The notes under the pieces are model-generated. The model was given only the letters and a program-made list of their open reading frames with translations, had not been told where the DNA came from and did not search any database. The translations under genes and the position numbers were made by a program. 64,000 bases of DNA from Vibrio sp. CDRSL-10 TSBA (GTDB lineage: Bacteria > Pseudomonadota > Gammaproteobacteria > Enterobacterales > Vibrionaceae). Positions within the stretch are counted from its first letter, which is position 1; the number at the start of each line of letters is the position of its first letter. The DNA is taken from NCBI GenBank assembly GCA_039696685.1, contig CP155565.1:248001-312000 (forward strand), read 5' to 3'. Positions 9,870-19,502 of the stretch are shown here, one piece after another.

Positions 9870-9922
9870 GATATGGTTAATCTATGCCTTTGCGAGATGG
9901 AATGCAATAGCAGATCAATAAA

Positions 9923-9940
9923 AAGTTCGTGAACGAACTT
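9923..9940. promoter_or_regulatory. MarR-type operator 2
   Basis: Perfect eight-base-arm inverted repeat AAGTTCGT-ga-ACGAACTT, about midway between ubiX and the MarR gene. The centre-to-centre distance to operator 1 is about 69 bases. This arrangement suits control of both divergent promoters. Confidence 0.75.
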
Positions 9941-10037
9941 AATGTTTTGCTATGTTGCTGAAATTGGTAAAAAAATAGTTTTTCGATAAGTTATGGTATA
10001 CTTCGACGGTGATAACTGATTAAGAATTGAGAAGTTT

Positions 10038-10475
10038 ATGCAATCCGAACTAGGCCATATCGCCTTTCACATGATGCGAAAATTGATGCAAGAACACACG
10101 GCGAGTTGGCAGCAGGCAGTCCCGGGGTTGACCAAACCGCAATACGCGGTGATGTTTGCTGTTGCAGAAAAGCCAGGTGTTGAACAGTCTGAACTGATGG
10201 GGCCATCGGTATCGACTAAGGCGACTCTGGCTGAAATTCTGGCGCGTCTTGAAAAGCGTGATCTCATCTATCGCAAGCAGGGAGAAAGCGATAAAAGACG
10301 CCGTTTTGTCTATTTGACGGAAGAGGGCATGGCGGTATTCGAGCAGGCAAAAGCAAGTGCAAGCCAAGTCGACGAGCACTTTCTGTCACGCATATCGGCA
10401 GAAGACCAACAAGAGTTTATCCGTCTGATGAAATGCATGACGGAGCAAAGCTCACCACTTAAATCGAATCAATAA
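10038..10475 (+). CDS. MarR-family transcriptional regulator
   Basis: 145-residue winged-helix repressor-type protein. The recognition region VEQSELMGPSVSTKATLAEILARLEKRDLI is followed by the wing DKRRRFVYLTEEG, typical of MarR. It is divergent from the ubiX-ubiD-vdcD operon, with two palindromic operators between them. The likely role is repression of the decarboxylase genes until a phenolic acid binds. The 3' end overlaps the convergent LpdD-like gene by 17 bases. Confidence 0.9.
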   Translation: MQSELGHIAFHMMRKLMQEHTASWQQAVPGLTKPQYAVMFAVAEKPGVEQSELMGPSVSTKATLAEILARLEKRDLIYRKQGESDKRRRFVYLTEEGMAVFEQAKASASQVDEHFLSRISAEDQQEFIRLMKCMTEQSSPLKSNQ

Positions 10476-10843
10476 AGTCATTCAGTAGTTCTTCAACCAG
10501 AGACTGGATAACGCGAATATGTTCTCTACCAGCGTTATCGATATGAATCCCGCAACTGACACTAACAACACAATTTAATCTTGAAGCCAGAGATTGAGCC
10601 ACGTGATGTGCCAGCAGTTTCTTCTTTGTGCCCCAGTACACATATCACAGATGTCGATGCGCTGACTTTATCCGGATCATTCAGGCTGGCTCTGGGCTGA
10701 GCCAGCGCTGTTGCACCGATGTGCGCTTGATCACCACCGTATATCGCGACCATTAAGTCTCGACCGACGTGCAGTACGGTCATATTGACTTCAATCCCAC
10801 TTCTCTGCTTGCTTAAAGAGTAAGAGACGTGTTGCTGACTCAT
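10459..10843 (-). CDS. LpdD-like protein, putative prenylated-flavin chaperone (one-base insertion)
   Basis: About 127 residues after removing one T from GTTTC at 10617-10621, which joins ICVLGHKEE to LLAHHVAQSLASRLNC. Both halves have no start or stop consistent with separate genes. The sequence (VGRDLMVAIYGGDQAHIGATALAQPR, then VSVSCGIHIDNAGREHI) resembles, from memory, the small LpdD/subunit-D-like proteins associated with gallate and protocatechuate decarboxylases and proposed as prenyl-FMN chaperones. Its position directly behind the MarR gene and next to the UbiX/UbiD operon supports that. The family call is by recollection, not search. Confidence 0.65.
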
Positions 10844-11464
10844 GGATAATGACCTCCTTTAGGTATGAATTCATAAGCGCATACGTGCTCGAAATTATCT
10901 GTTTATCAATCAGATGATAATCAGTATTCGACGGTTTTACACAAAAAATAGCGTTTATTTAGACTACGGCCGTACTGGCTGAGTGTAAATAGTTAAACAA
11001 AATAATGAATTAAAGTCTTTTGATTTAAATCATGTTTTTATTATTGGTAGCTTTGTTGCTGTCAATTAAATGCATAACGAATAGTCATTTGGGTTGTGAC
11101 CAGAGATAAGCGAGGCTGAGATATAACCAGTCACCATATACAAAGTCCCTCATGTTATTTTCATCGACAGTTAACCTGATAGTTAAAGGGTAAATTGACT
11201 AATCGGAGAGCCTTAACAATACTCTTGATGTTGGTTTGAAATAAGTCTCTAGCAAACAATAACTTAAAATTAAGTTAAGTTACTAAATAGCATCATAAAA
11301 GTAACGAATGCACAGAGTTTTACAGAGTATTGTTGATATGAATTATAGAAATTAAGCGCACTATTTTATTATTGATGATGCTTAATTTTCGCTGGATACA
11401 GATTCAAACGAGACAGGACTACAGGTACATCATATTCACTATGTTTAATAGTGGGGGACTGGAC
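10844..11464. other. AT-rich intergenic region
   Basis: About 620 bases with no convincing gene. It holds the promoter of the LpdD-like gene at the left (a GGAG-type ribosome site just before its start) and that of the DsbA-like gene at the right. Composition is clearly more AT-rich than the flanking operons, marking the start of an accessory zone. I see no RNA gene I can name. Confidence 0.5.
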
Positions 11465-12245
11465 ATGATACGGCATAGTACAAAAATTGTGGTTTCTTTA
11501 TCTGTGTTACTGTTTGCCTTTGGTTGTCAGCCAAAGCAGGATGAGCAAATGAAATCAGAGATGGAGCAGTTAAAGCAGCAGATAACGCAGTTAACAGAAG
11601 ATGTGAAAAAGATAAATGACAATGTAGAGAAAATAGATAAGGTGGTATTCAAGCCCAAATATAAAACTCTACCCAATCAAGATAATGTGTTTGCTGATGA
11701 GCAAACACCGAGTTTAGGTAGCAGTGACGCTAAAATTGCGATTGTTGAGTTCTCCGATTTTCAATGTCCATACTGTAAGCGTTTCTCTGACAATACTTTT
11801 GAACAGTTAAAAACAAATTATATTGATACCGGTAAAGTAAAATATATTGCCCGTGATTTTCCATTGAGTTTCCACCCTCAAGCTAAGGGAGCAGCCGTTG
11901 CTGCATTGTGTAGTTTCCAGCAGGATGCTTACTGGCCGATGCGTGCTTTGCTGTTCAACAACGTGAAGCAGTTAGGTAATGAACTGTATCAACAGTCTGC
12001 TTCTGAGTTAGAACTGGATAAAGAGAAATTTGATAATTGCCTTTCTGATCAAGACGTAATGAAAAAAGTAGAGCAGGATATGGCTCTGGGGAGTTCATTG
12101 GGGGTACGAGGAAACGCCAAGCTTTCTGGTAGGTAAAGTTGAAAACGGTCAATTGATAGAACCTCAGTTAGTTGTTGGGGCGCAGCAGTATGCAGTATTT
12201 GCTGAGTTACTCGATAGCTTGGATGATACAGACAAAAAAGAATAA
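11465..12245 (+). CDS. DsbA-family thiol oxidoreductase, exported (one-base insertion)
   Basis: 259-residue exported protein after removing one A from GAAAC at 12111-12115, which turns GVRGNAK-stop into GVRGTPSFLVGKVENG, restoring the cis-proline loop (TP) of thioredoxin folds. The N-terminus is a hydrophobic signal ending in AFGC, which may be a lipidation site though the residue before Gly is unusual. A heptad-rich segment follows (about residues 25-60, MEQLKQQITQL), probably a short coiled coil. The catalytic motif is CPYC within FSDFQCPYCKRF. I chose ATG 11465 because GGGGG lies 7 bases upstream. Coiled coil plus DsbA/ScsC-like domain suggests an oligomeric periplasmic oxidase or isomerase (inference). 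Confidence 0.85.
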
Positions 12246-12261
12246 ATATAAGAAATAGCGT

Positions 12262-12289
12262 AAGGCAGCCTTTCAAGGCTGCCTTTTTT
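12262..12289 (+). terminator. Terminator after the DsbA-like gene
   Basis: Eleven-base-pair stem AAGGCAGCCTT-tc-AAGGCTGCCTT followed by a T run, 16 bases after the stop codon. Confidence 0.9.
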
Positions 12290-13417
12290 GTCTTTGTTTA
12301 ATATATTAAATTGTTCATCTATTATTAAGTTTAATATGATTTTTTAATATTTTCGGGTCTATTAATTATAAAATAAATGTAATAATTATCTTAATGTTCA
12401 ATTTAATTTAATATCCCCCCCCCCTCCCCCCGAATATATTAGCTTAAACAATTAATGGTATGAAATTCTGTATGAGATTAATTATATAATCCAATATGCA
12501 ACTAATAACATCTTTTAAATCGGGAGTATGTTTCACTAGTGTTAATAAAATGATCTAAAGTCATAAAATTGACGAATTACCCATAGTGTCAAATTAATGT
12601 CATTATTTTTCCATCTTTATGATTATTAATATTTAGATGACAAAGAAAAGAGGTCAACACTCGAGTAGTTGTTCTAATTTCATATGATCTTATAAAGCAC
12701 TTAAATTAACATTTTATTATCTGTTCTATCTTGATGATTTATGTGAGTTTTTAAATTATTGACATTTCTATGAATAAATTTGATTGAATTTTAATCGATT
12801 CGTTTGGTAGTATTCTTTTCGAATTACAACGCCGGACACAAGGTTGGAGTCAATTCAATGTCTCTGGTGAGGTTAAATGTTTAACCAGTTTTATATGAAT
12901 GCCATGCTCAGAGAATCATATTAAATTGAAAGTCGGAAAATTGTTTTTGGCAGTTTTTGGTTGAATTTAATTTGATATTTTATGTGTGTCAGTAAGTTAT
13001 GAAAACTTGACTGGTAGCCAGGCACAGATGGACCGGGATGATATATGTATATACGTTTATAGCGTTTGTATGCATTTAGAATAAATAAATTTCAGTGAAC
13101 AGACAGGCAAGTCCGCAGCACTTTTAGAGTGCTCGTTGTGCCGCCCCTGTTTAGAAACACACGGTATCTGTTGTTATGCCCCTGTTGTGTTTCCCGAAAC
13201 TAAAGCGTTTTACCTTAACTCAATGTCTGCGTGCCAGGCATGACTCATTCTGTTCGGCATAATGGTTAAGTGTTAAAAAGTATTTAAATTCAAATTATTA
13301 ACTTAAATTTCGTTGCTGATATATGGATGCGTTTTAGCTTGTCCACGGGCTTGGTGTTTGTGTGAACTAAGGCTTTCATATCCGGCATTAATTATTAAAT
13401 CCTGAGAAACTAAAAGT
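12290..13417. other. Long AT-rich gap before the M6 protease gene
   Basis: About 1.1 kb without a supportable gene. It contains a poly-C tract (12415-12431) and, near the right end, a more GC-balanced stretch (about 13090-13270) with small hairpins such as AGCACT-tttag-AGTGCT at 13117-13133. That stretch could be an untranslated leader of the protease gene. I recognise no known riboswitch in it. Confidence 0.45.
12415..12431. repeat. Poly-C tract C10-T-C6
   Basis: Ten cytosines, a T, then six cytosines, isolated in a very AT-rich background and far from any start codon. Such tracts change length by slippage, but here there is no frame or promoter I can tie it to. Confidence 0.8.
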
Positions 13418-16400
13418 ATGTTTAATCTCCATTTTAATTTCCGTGATGACGCTGTGCGCAGCAGTAAGCAAGCATCCGCACTGTTGCTCAGTGCCTTTTC
13501 TTTGTTGTTTATCGTTCCCTTCGCCAGCGCTTCTCAGGTTCATCAAGATCATGGCGCGAGCCAAAGCCATTATGAAGATTTGTCTGGTCAGAATTACGGC
13601 CAGCAGATTGCGCAACAAAATCGCCTGCAAGCCAAAGCTGAGACTCAGGAATTGCTCGATTCGCTGAACGCTTACCGTAGCGCTGACAAAGCCGATAAAA
13701 AGTCGGCGCTTAATCAGATGGTTAGCCTGGCTAAACAACGTAAAGACTATTTAAAGCAGTTGATGGAATCCGATCCAGCGGCTGTGGCCGGCGCGGTGTT
13801 GACTGCAGCCGAACGGCAGCAGATGCCAGAAGCAGTTTCGCGATATCTGGAGCAAAAAAAGACTCTGGATGGTGAGCTGGAAGTTTTCTATGAAGATTAC
13901 GAAGATCACAGCAAAAGCCGTCTGCGTCATATTTTGAAAACGGCAAATGGTCGTGTTGAGTTGCACATGGCGGAAAAGTCAGCAGCGCAGTCGTTTTCTA
14001 GCGGGGAAAAAGTTCGTGCACATGGTTGGAGATTTGATAGTAGCGAGGAAAGCAGTAATTCTTTGGTGCTTGAAAATGATGCCCAAGCATTAGCTTTGTT
14101 GGCGCAGGACGGTGCGTCCGCAACAACGGGTAGTTCCGCATCCACAAACACTTTTGGTGAACAGCGTACTTTGGTGATGCTGATTAACTTCCAGGACAAT
14201 ATTCAGGAACCTTGGACTGCGCAAGAAACGCAAGATTTGGTTTTCGGGCCTGTCAGTGACTATTACAAAGAGAACTCTGATGGTCGTACTTGGCTAACCG
14301 GGGATGTTGTCGGGTATTATACTTTGCCGATTGATTCGACTTGTGATTCCTGGGATATCTATGTCAATACGAAACAGATGGCCGAAGATAGTGGTGTCGA
14401 TGTAAGTAGTTATCAACGTTTAGTCTACATCTTCCCTAAGAACAGCAGTTGTGGCTGGACAGGCATGGGTACTCTGGGGGGAACTCAGACACGTGCTTAT
14501 ATCAATGGCTCTTTTACCATGAATACTATTGGTCATGAATTGGGGCATAACTTCGGTCTATATCATGCTGAATATCTTGATTGTAAAAATGAAATCATAG
14601 GAGATGGCTGTCTAGCGATTACCTACGGCGACACAATGGATATTATGGGCGCATATGGTGTTGAAGGTCATTTTAATACATTTAACAAAGAACAATTGGG
14701 ATGGTTGTCTACCGATTCAGGTGACATTGTAGAAGCTGACACAGAAGCTAGCTACATTATCGACCCATTAGAGACTGCTCTAAGCGGTTCTGCTAAAGGA
14801 ATTAAGATTCCGCGTGGAATTGACTCTGAAACCGGTCAGCAGCAATGGTACTACGTTGAATATCGTCAGGCGATTGGATTTGATAGTTTCCTCAGTACTA
14901 AACCTGGTGTAACTAATGGTGTGGTGATACACCGTTCACCGGAGTCAAGTACTCGCGGTAGCCAACTATTGGACATGACCCCACAAAGTAGCCTGTTTGA
15001 TCTGGATGATGCCGCTCTTTTGACCGGAAATAGTTTTACTGACTCCGATGCTGGAATCACAATTACTACTGAATGGGCTGACAGCACTGGAGCCAGTGTG
15101 CATGTGAGCTTTACTCAAGCGATATGCTCATCATCGAGCCCTGGAGTCTCTGTTGTTGCAAACCAAAGCTCGGTATTGGCTGGTGATACGGCAAGTTATA
15201 GCGTAACTGTCGTGAATAACGATAGTGATAGTTGTGCAGCAACCAATTACAACGTGTCTGCGGAGGTTCCGGATGGTTGGCTAAGCACCAGTTCAGTTGT
15301 TTCTCTGGCTGCCGGAGCAACTAAGACAGTGACGCTGAATGTTACTCCATCAGACAAGGTGGCTGAAGGAAGCTATAGTCTTTCCTTTAATGCCGTCAAT
15401 GGCTCTGACAGTAGTGATACGGGGAGTGCAGTATCTAATCTCACGATTGATGCTCCTGTTGAACAATGTGTACCGGGTAATCCAGTATTGTCTTTGACTA
15501 CCAGTCAAACAGGAGCGGTTGCAGCTGGAACGACAGTGAGTTATACCGCAACAGTAACGAATAAAGACAGCATGAGCTGTGAGTCTTCAACGGTAGATCT
15601 AGTTGCAAATGTCCCGACTGGGTGGATCGCAGACAGTCGAAGCGTAGCACTAGCTCCGGGCCAGTCTGCTTCAGTTAATCTGAGCGTGACGTCACCGGAG
15701 ACTGCATCTGAAGGTGTGTACCCATTCGATGTGTATACTTATAACACCGCAGATATTGCTTATAACAGTAGTGCTGAGAGCAGTTATACCGTCGCGGCTC
15801 CCGAAGCCCTGTGTGTAGCATCTGCACCACGTATCTCGGTTGCCTCTGTGAGTGGTGATGTACCAGCAGGTAGCACGGTGACTTATAATGTGACCGTAAC
15901 TAACCAGAACAGTACTGACTGTGAAGCGACAAGCTACAATGTGTCTGCTCAGGCACCGTTAGGATGGAGTAGCACTAGTGGTACCGTTTCATTGGCTTCA
16001 GGCCAGAGTAGCACCATGCAAATCGCGCTGACATCAGCCACGACTGCACTCAATGGAACATATAATATTTCAGTGATTGCTCAAAGTACGACCGATAGCA
16101 GTGTTGTCAGCAATAGTTTGCTAAGTTATGTCGTGGCAAATCCGGTGAATAATGCGCCCCTGGCCGTAAATGACAATGTCGTATTGCCTGCCAAAGATCC
16201 GACGTTAATTAATGTACTGGCCAACGATAGTGACCCGGATGGTGACGTTTTGACTATTAGTGGAGTGACTCAAGGGGCCAAGGGAGCGGTTGAAATGACT
16301 GCCAATGGACAGCTGTTGTATACGCCTGCCAAGAACTTTAAAGGCAGCGATAGCTTTAACTATACCATTACAGACGGGGACAAAACCGCAACAGCCACGG

Positions 16401-16474
16401 TGTATATTGGTATGGACAGTTCTTCTGTTGATAATTCCGGACCGGGCAACAATAACGGTAAGGGAAAAAAATAA
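13418..16474 (+). CDS. Secreted M6-family zinc metalloprotease with NEW3-like repeats
   Basis: 1018-residue exported protease. An N-terminal hydrophobic signal (LLLSAFSLLFIVPFASA) is followed by an alpha-helical propeptide-like region to about residue 230. The M6 catalytic domain has the zinc motif HELGHNFGLYH at about residues 373-383, and a later MDIMGAYG that fits the Met-turn. Three repeated beta domains rich in Cys pairs and NEW3-type sequence (VPDGWLSTSS, VPTGWIADSR, APLGWSSTSG) occupy roughly residues 565-900. A cadherin-like domain follows (NDNVVLPAKD, VLANDSDPDGD), then a short GPGNNNGKGKK tail. Related in type to Vibrio PrtV but with different C-terminal domains. A long leader precedes it and a strong terminator follows. 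Confidence 0.9.
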   Translation: MFNLHFNFRDDAVRSSKQASALLLSAFSLLFIVPFASASQVHQDHGASQSHYEDLSGQNYGQQIAQQNRLQAKAETQELLDSLNAYRSADKADKKSALNQMVSLAKQRKDYLKQLMESDPAAVAGAVLTAAERQQMPEAVSRYLEQKKTLDGELEVFYEDYEDHSKSRLRHILKTANGRVELHMAEKSAAQSFSSGEKVRAHGWRFDSSEESSNSLVLENDAQALALLAQDGASATTGSSASTNTFGEQRTLVMLINFQDNIQEPWTAQETQDLVFGPVSDYYKENSDGRTWLTGDVVGYYTLPIDSTCDSWDIYVNTKQMAEDSGVDVSSYQRLVYIFPKNSSCGWTGMGTLGGTQTRAYINGSFTMNTIGHELGHNFGLYHAEYLDCKNEIIGDGCLAITYGDTMDIMGAYGVEGHFNTFNKEQLGWLSTDSGDIVEADTEASYIIDPLETALSGSAKGIKIPRGIDSETGQQQWYYVEYRQAIGFDSFLSTKPGVTNGVVIHRSPESSTRGSQLLDMTPQSSLFDLDDAALLTGNSFTDSDAGITITTEWADSTGASVHVSFTQAICSSSSPGVSVVANQSSVLAGDTASYSVTVVNNDSDSCAATNYNVSAEVPDGWLSTSSVVSLAAGATKTVTLNVTPSDKVAEGSYSLSFNAVNGSDSSDTGSAVSNLTIDAPVEQCVPGNPVLSLTTSQTGAVAAGTTVSYTATVTNKDSMSCESSTVDLVANVPTGWIADSRSVALAPGQSASVNLSVTSPETASEGVYPFDVYTYNTADIAYNSSAESSYTVAAPEALCVASAPRISVASVSGDVPAGSTVTYNVTVTNQNSTDCEATSYNVSAQAPLGWSSTSGTVSLASGQSSTMQIALTSATTALNGTYNISVIAQSTTDSSVVSNSLLSYVVANPVNNAPLAVNDNVVLPAKDPTLINVLANDSDPDGDVLTISGVTQGAKGAVEMTANGQLLYTPAKNFKGSDSFNYTITDGDKTATATVYIGMDSSSVDNSGPGNNNGKGKK

Positions 16475-16518
16475 CCAGTTAGCAGGTTTGAACCTGATTG
16501 ATTGCTAAAGAGAACAAG

Positions 16519-16549
16519 AAAAGGCGATGATAGGTATCATCGCCTTTTT
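16519..16549 (+). terminator. Terminator after the M6 protease gene
   Basis: Stem AAAAGGCGATGATA-gg-TATCATCGCCTTTTT with a T-rich end, between the convergent protease and DUF11-repeat genes; it may serve both. Confidence 0.9.
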
Positions 16550-16610
16550 GTTACTTTCTCGTAGGTAAACAGTCTTAGAAGCTTGATATTGCTTTGACTT
16601 AACGTTACCC

Positions 16611-18933
16611 CTATGGCGCTAACGCCGGTTCGTTAGTCTGAATTTGAATACCAATGGTACTGGCTTCTACGTTTCCTTCATCATCAGAGACTTCTATATC
16701 CACGGAATTAAGCAGGCTGATGTTACCATCAGCAGGATCAAATCCTGGTAATAGTTTTATGGTAAAGGCACATTCGTAAAGACCTCCGGGAGCCAGAAAC
16801 TGCACCTGTTGTGCAGAAGTCTGGTGATACGACAGTGTCATAACTGCTGAGACTTGCTTCATCAAGAATAACGAAGTTTACGTTGTCTGTTGCACCGTCT
16901 GTAATCGCCATACCAGCAAAGTTCATGGTATCGATAGTCATGTTATCGACATTACCATTTATAATACGAACAAACGCGGTCGCTTTCATGGCAAACTCCG
17001 GAGTTAACTGCAGAGGGAGATCCAAGAAAGTCACGGTAGCATCGTCAGCATCCGATACGTCCAAGCCGTCTTCGTCTGTACCGTAAATAGTCGCGACGTT
17101 GACGTGCTCATCACCTGCATTACCTTGCAGTTGCAATGTAATCGTACAGCTATCAGTTTCACCCGGTGCGAGTGTGACAGGAAGTGCAGAACATTGACTG
17201 GTCAGATCGCCGAATCTATCGTCGACTAACTGGTCGAAAGTGACGTCATCAACGGTAGGATTACCCATACTGTCTACAGTTTTGACACTGAAGGTAAAGG
17301 TATATTCTACGTCGCGATAGACAGTAGGATCGTCGCCGGTCTCATCCACTGAGGTTGGGTTTGCCTCTTTGATTAATTCAACCACAGATGGGACGTCGCG
17401 AATAGAGACTGTCCATGAGTCTGAGTGCATTGCCTCATCACTTTCATTGTCAACCGCAACGGCTTTAACGACGTTAGTGACAGATTCACCCTGATTTCCT
17501 CCCACATATTGCGTGAAAGTACAGGTATAAGCATTAGCTGCACCGTTATCAATGTAGCCACCGGTGGCACAAGTCCCCATTCCGTTGAGATCTGTAACAA
17601 CAGCTCCTATGGTGTCTGTCAAAGTAGTCAGTTTCACTGGAGAGTCAAAGTCCTGAGAGGTATTGGTGACTTTCACTGTATAGGTTACGTTTGCTCCAGG
17701 TTCCAGGACTTCGTCTGTGTTAGCGGTTTTCTCGACTTCAATGGTCGGTGGAACATTGGTGACTTGTACTGTTCTTTCCACACTACAATGTTCGCCAGCA
17801 GCAGAAGTACCAACCCCTGCAGGACAGGTTTCTCCGTTGGTCACCGGATCACCGTTCTTATCTTGCATAGTGACTTTGACCACGTCTTTGTAAAGTTCCG
17901 GGCTCTGGTCATCTGGTAGATCGGTATCCACAATATGGACTGTAAATTGACAGCTGTAGGTACCACTAGGCGCTATTTCTAGCAAAGGTGAACCCACTGT
18001 ACAGTTCGTCGCGGTTAGATAGACACCGTCACTGCCAGGTGAGGATGTAGCACCCCATAAATTCAGCGTTTGATCGTAGCTGCCATCACCGTTGATATCG
18101 ATTTCATCAGTAACGGAGCTCAGATACAGAGATGTTTGACTATTAGGGTTAGTGAAGCTGAGGTTAAATGTGTATGTACCACCTGGCTCTGGGCGAGTCG
18201 TTGGATTACCTTCAGTTTTCACAATGACTGGTGGTGTAGGTTTGATGAATACGTCGATGTTAAACGTATCACAGTTACATTTAGATTTGGTGTTTGGAAT
18301 CTGACCAGGATACGGATCTTCTTGAATGGTACAGTTATCTCGCTCTTGGTTATCCCACGCCGCACAGTAAGTAAAGTCTGCACGATTATCACCGTCAGCA
18401 TCCTCACAGAGCATGGTAATGGTTTCGTTTTCCAAAACGTAAGTATCCGAACCCAATGCTTTAGTGATGTCGCCACAGACATCCCCATCCAGGTCTGCAT
18501 CAGCATCATAGCCGCTATCGCCTGGTATCGGCAAAATCATACTACAGTTATCACCGCCATCCTGAACAACCTGTGGGCTGTCTTCCGTTAACGGCAGGTA
18601 AAAGGTAGTGTCATAACGTTCATTTGCGTTAGTACGTACCGTGACATCAGCATTGAATGAAAATACTTGTCCCGGAGTACACTCTGCGTTTGGATCCGTT
18701 GGAGTAACCTGAGTGATTTCCACATCATTCGCAGTACAGTTCAGCGCATCCTGAGGCAGAGAGTTGCCAGGCTTCATCAGGTATGCGTCAGCCATACAGG
18801 CTACTTGGTCCAAATTTGGATAAGCACCTGCATTCGCTGGCGAAGACTTCGTTAACCCATACAGGGCTGCCGTACTCATCAAACCAATACTGAGTATTCT
18901 GATAAGTCGGCTATGTATTAAGCGTTCCATCAT
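16611..18933 (-). CDS. Secreted DUF11-repeat protein (one-base insertion)
   Basis: About 773 residues once one base is removed from GAAAC at 16796-16800, which joins FCTTGAV to LAPGGLYECAFTIKL. The N-terminus is a signal peptide ending near SPANAGA. The body is a series of beta domains of the DUF11/conserved-repeat type: repeated tokens are VEKTANTDEVLEPGANVTYT and VELIKEANPTSVDETG, and cysteine-containing YTCTF / YSCQF / DSCTI strands recur once per repeat. No catalytic motif or sorting signal is visible. It is convergent with the M6 protease, suggesting two exported proteins of a common surface or secreted programme (inference). Two in-frame ATGs (18933, 18930) are possible. Confidence 0.8.
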
Positions 18934-19502
18934 TTACCTTCTTTTCTCATTTGAAAATTGATAAAAGGGCTCTTTGAATGTTCGATATCCTGTCTGACCG
19001 TTGATGTCAGCGTGGATACTGGACAAGCTAACTCCTATGCCCTTTGTCCCAAGGCAACGGCCCGGTGTGATTACTGATCACTTACGTCTATAGGGGAGTT
19101 GCCAACTGACCACTTCGGGAGCAAGAAATGAACCAAGAGTTATCTCATTGATTTTTAATAATTATTATTAATATGATGGTGTAGATAAACAGGTAGGTGA
19201 ACACATTGTTAACAAATGTGTCATTATTTATTATTGAAAATACTGGAATATGACTTTTAAATCATAAGATTAAGAAAAAGCTAAACTAACTGTAAGCCCC
19301 TGACGGTTAAGTTTACAGTTGAACACTTTTGGTTTTTGGTGGAAAGCATGTTCCCAGTGCGCATGTGGATATCATCATTGATCCAGGATAATGAGTCATC
19401 TGCGCCTCAAGGTTGGTGGTGAAGAGGGGCTATTTTCTGACACTGTTTTTTATTCAGAATCCGGGCGTGGCAAAGAAAGCGATGCCTTGTTATCCACATT
19501 GT
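18934..19502. other. Leader and intergenic region upstream of the DUF11-repeat gene
   Basis: About 570 bases without a gene. On the minus strand the part from about 19100 to 18960 is GC-richer and can fold: GGACAA pairs with TTGTCC around a 17-base loop, and CTGAC pairs with GTCAG a little further on. This may be a structured 5' leader. It matches no riboswitch class I can name. The remainder is AT-rich and featureless. Confidence 0.4.

Noticed and set aside
12830..13060. Cyclic-di-GMP (GEMM) riboswitch before the M6 protease, suggested by a GGTAGCC...GATGGACCGGG stretch
   Set aside because: The invariant GEMM core (the GGGCAAACC and GGGACGCAAAGCC segments) is missing, so the resemblance is too weak to annotate.
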